A stretch of DNA of 6,082 nt from an uncultured Eubacteriales bacterium (GTDB taxonomy: Bacteria; Bacillota; Clostridia; UBA1381), in the NCBI GenBank assembly GCA_900556575.1, contig USPO01000104.1, forward strand, positions 1 through 6,082. Direction: 5' to 3'. The notes under the pieces are model-generated. The model saw only the letters and a list, made by a program, of their open reading frames with translations, did no database searches and was not told where the DNA came from. Positions 5,361-6,082 of the stretch are shown here, piece after piece. Made by a program: the position numbers and the translations under genes. The first letter of the stretch is position 1. Every line of letters starts with the position of its first letter.

Positions 5361-6082
5361 ATGAGGGTAAAAGATATTTTGAAAAAAATAGAGGATTTTG
5401 CACCGCCGGCACTTGCATATTCGTGGGATAATGTAGGCTTGCTTGTAGGTGATGCCGAGCGTGATGTTAAAAGGATACTAATAACTTTAGATCCAGATGT
5501 ACAAATTATAGAAGAAGCGGTAAATAAGGAATGTGATTTAATTGTATCGCATCATCCAATGTTTTTTAAAGGAATAAAGCACATAAGAAGCGAGGAACCG
5601 GTAGGAAAGTCAATTGAGCTTATGATAAAGAATGATATTTCATTAATTGCAGCTCATACAAATATGGACTGTGCCGAAAGAGGTGTTAATGCCGGATTAG
5701 CCGAACTTATGGAACTAAATGATGTTGTTGTCCTTGAAGAAAATCCTGAATTTAAGGAATGTGGATTAAAAATCAAGCTTTTGGGCGGAAATATGAGCAA
5801 GGTTAATACAGACAACAAAAAAGGTCTTCGTCCTCATCCGTATATTAAGCATGAAATTAAAGTTTGTTTCAGCAAAAAAGACCGTTCGGATTTGCAGTAT
5901 GCACACAATGCAAAATGCAAGTTTGATTATATTTTCGGCGTTCACGATGATGAAAGAGGCTTGTTCGGCTTTGGCAGAAGTAAGGCAGAAAAAAGAGAGG
6001 ATGCGGCAGCGATTGGAATGGCGGCGGCATTCGGAACGGCTTTTAAGGCTGCAACAAAAGGCGAGGAAGCCGTAACGGAGGC
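5361..6082 (+). CDS. Nif3-like dinuclear metal-centre protein, 3' partial, with unusual middle region
   Basis: The frame is open from ATG 5361 to the window end (240 complete codons, no stop). An AGGAG ribosome binding site (5350-5354) lies 6 nt before the ATG. Residues 1-125 are clearly Nif3/YqfO family (often mislabelled GTP cyclohydrolase I type 2). They show 'SWDNVGLLVGD' (21-31), 'LIVSHHPMFFK' (60-70) and 'AAHTNMDCAERGVN' (97-110). H64, H65 and D103 correspond to the N-terminal ligands of the family's two-metal site. The C-terminal ligands (His and Glu of the GHxxxE-type motif) would lie beyond the window. From about residue 128 the protein stops resembling the family: the expected 'GLGRIG' stretch does not follow, and an unrecognised segment runs to the end, including 'GVHDDERGLFGFGR' (194-206) and an Ala-rich helix-like part (215-232). 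Some relatives carry a PII/CutA-like insertion at this point, but I do not see its motifs. The biochemical role of the family is not settled. Transcription may start from a weak promoter in 5315-5350 or come from read-through. Confidence 0.88.
   Translation, partial: MRVKDILKKIEDFAPPALAYSWDNVGLLVGDAERDVKRILITLDPDVQIIEEAVNKECDLIVSHHPMFFKGIKHIRSEEPVGKSIELMIKNDISLIAAHTNMDCAERGVNAGLAELMELNDVVVLEENPEFKECGLKIKLLGGNMSKVNTDNKKGLRPHPYIKHEIKVCFSKKDRSDLQYAHNAKCKFDYIFGVHDDERGLFGFGRSKAEKREDAAAIGMAAAFGTAFKAATKGEEAVTE

Noticed and set aside
5740..5800. Possible frameshift in the Nif3-like gene where family similarity is lost
   Set aside because: The two other frames hit stop codons just after 5750 and do not resume family motifs, while the original frame stays open for over 100 more codons. 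An in-frame insertion is the simpler reading, although an assembly error cannot be excluded.
5851..6075. 74-codon frame overlapping the Nif3-like gene in another frame
   Set aside because: The translation is basic and low in information, and the Nif3 frame stays open through it. I also tested the idea that it continues Nif3 after a frameshift; its sequence shows no Nif3 C-terminal motifs.

Overview
The window is AT-rich Gram-positive-type DNA with strong SD-type ribosome binding sites, consensus sigma-A promoters and intrinsic terminators. It carries an S-layer homology (SLH) surface protein, a secreted-type protein with copper-amine-oxidase-like stalk domains, Hsp33 and a Nif3-family protein. 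Together these suggest a bacterium of the Clostridia, plausibly a gut or anaerobic-digester Oscillospirales/Lachnospirales relative. This lineage call is inference from gene content and base composition; no rRNA or other marker gene is present.

Layout, left to right. (1) 1-852 (+): the 3' end of a gene whose start lies outside the window. It encodes a calcium-loop/VCBS-like segment followed by two copies of a stalk domain. (2) 851-898: a 21-bp perfect hairpin that overlaps the stop codons of the two convergent genes and can terminate both. (3) 898-1785 (-): hslO, the redox-switched chaperone Hsp33, with its full zinc-binding cysteine set. (4) 1786-1975: a divergent intergenic region with two back-to-back sigma-A promoters, one for hslO (exact consensus, 17-bp spacer) and one for the S-layer gene (extended -10), with a small palindrome between them. 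(5) 1976-5206 (+): a 1076-residue exported protein with an N-terminal SLH region and a long extracellular part of unknown function. (6) 5207-5360: three consecutive hairpins; the first is a near copy of the hairpin at 851-898. (7) 5361-6082 (+): the 5' part of a Nif3-like metal-binding protein. Its N-terminal half is canonical, but the following 110 or so residues do not look like the family.

The genes do not form an obvious pathway. Two encode cell-surface or exported proteins and two encode cytoplasmic housekeeping proteins. Each appears to be its own transcription unit, separated by strong terminators. I found no mobile element, CRISPR array, tRNA or rRNA. Nothing here clearly amounts to a new biological system. 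The two points most worth checking are the unusual segment in the Nif3-like protein and the repeated terminator-like hairpin.
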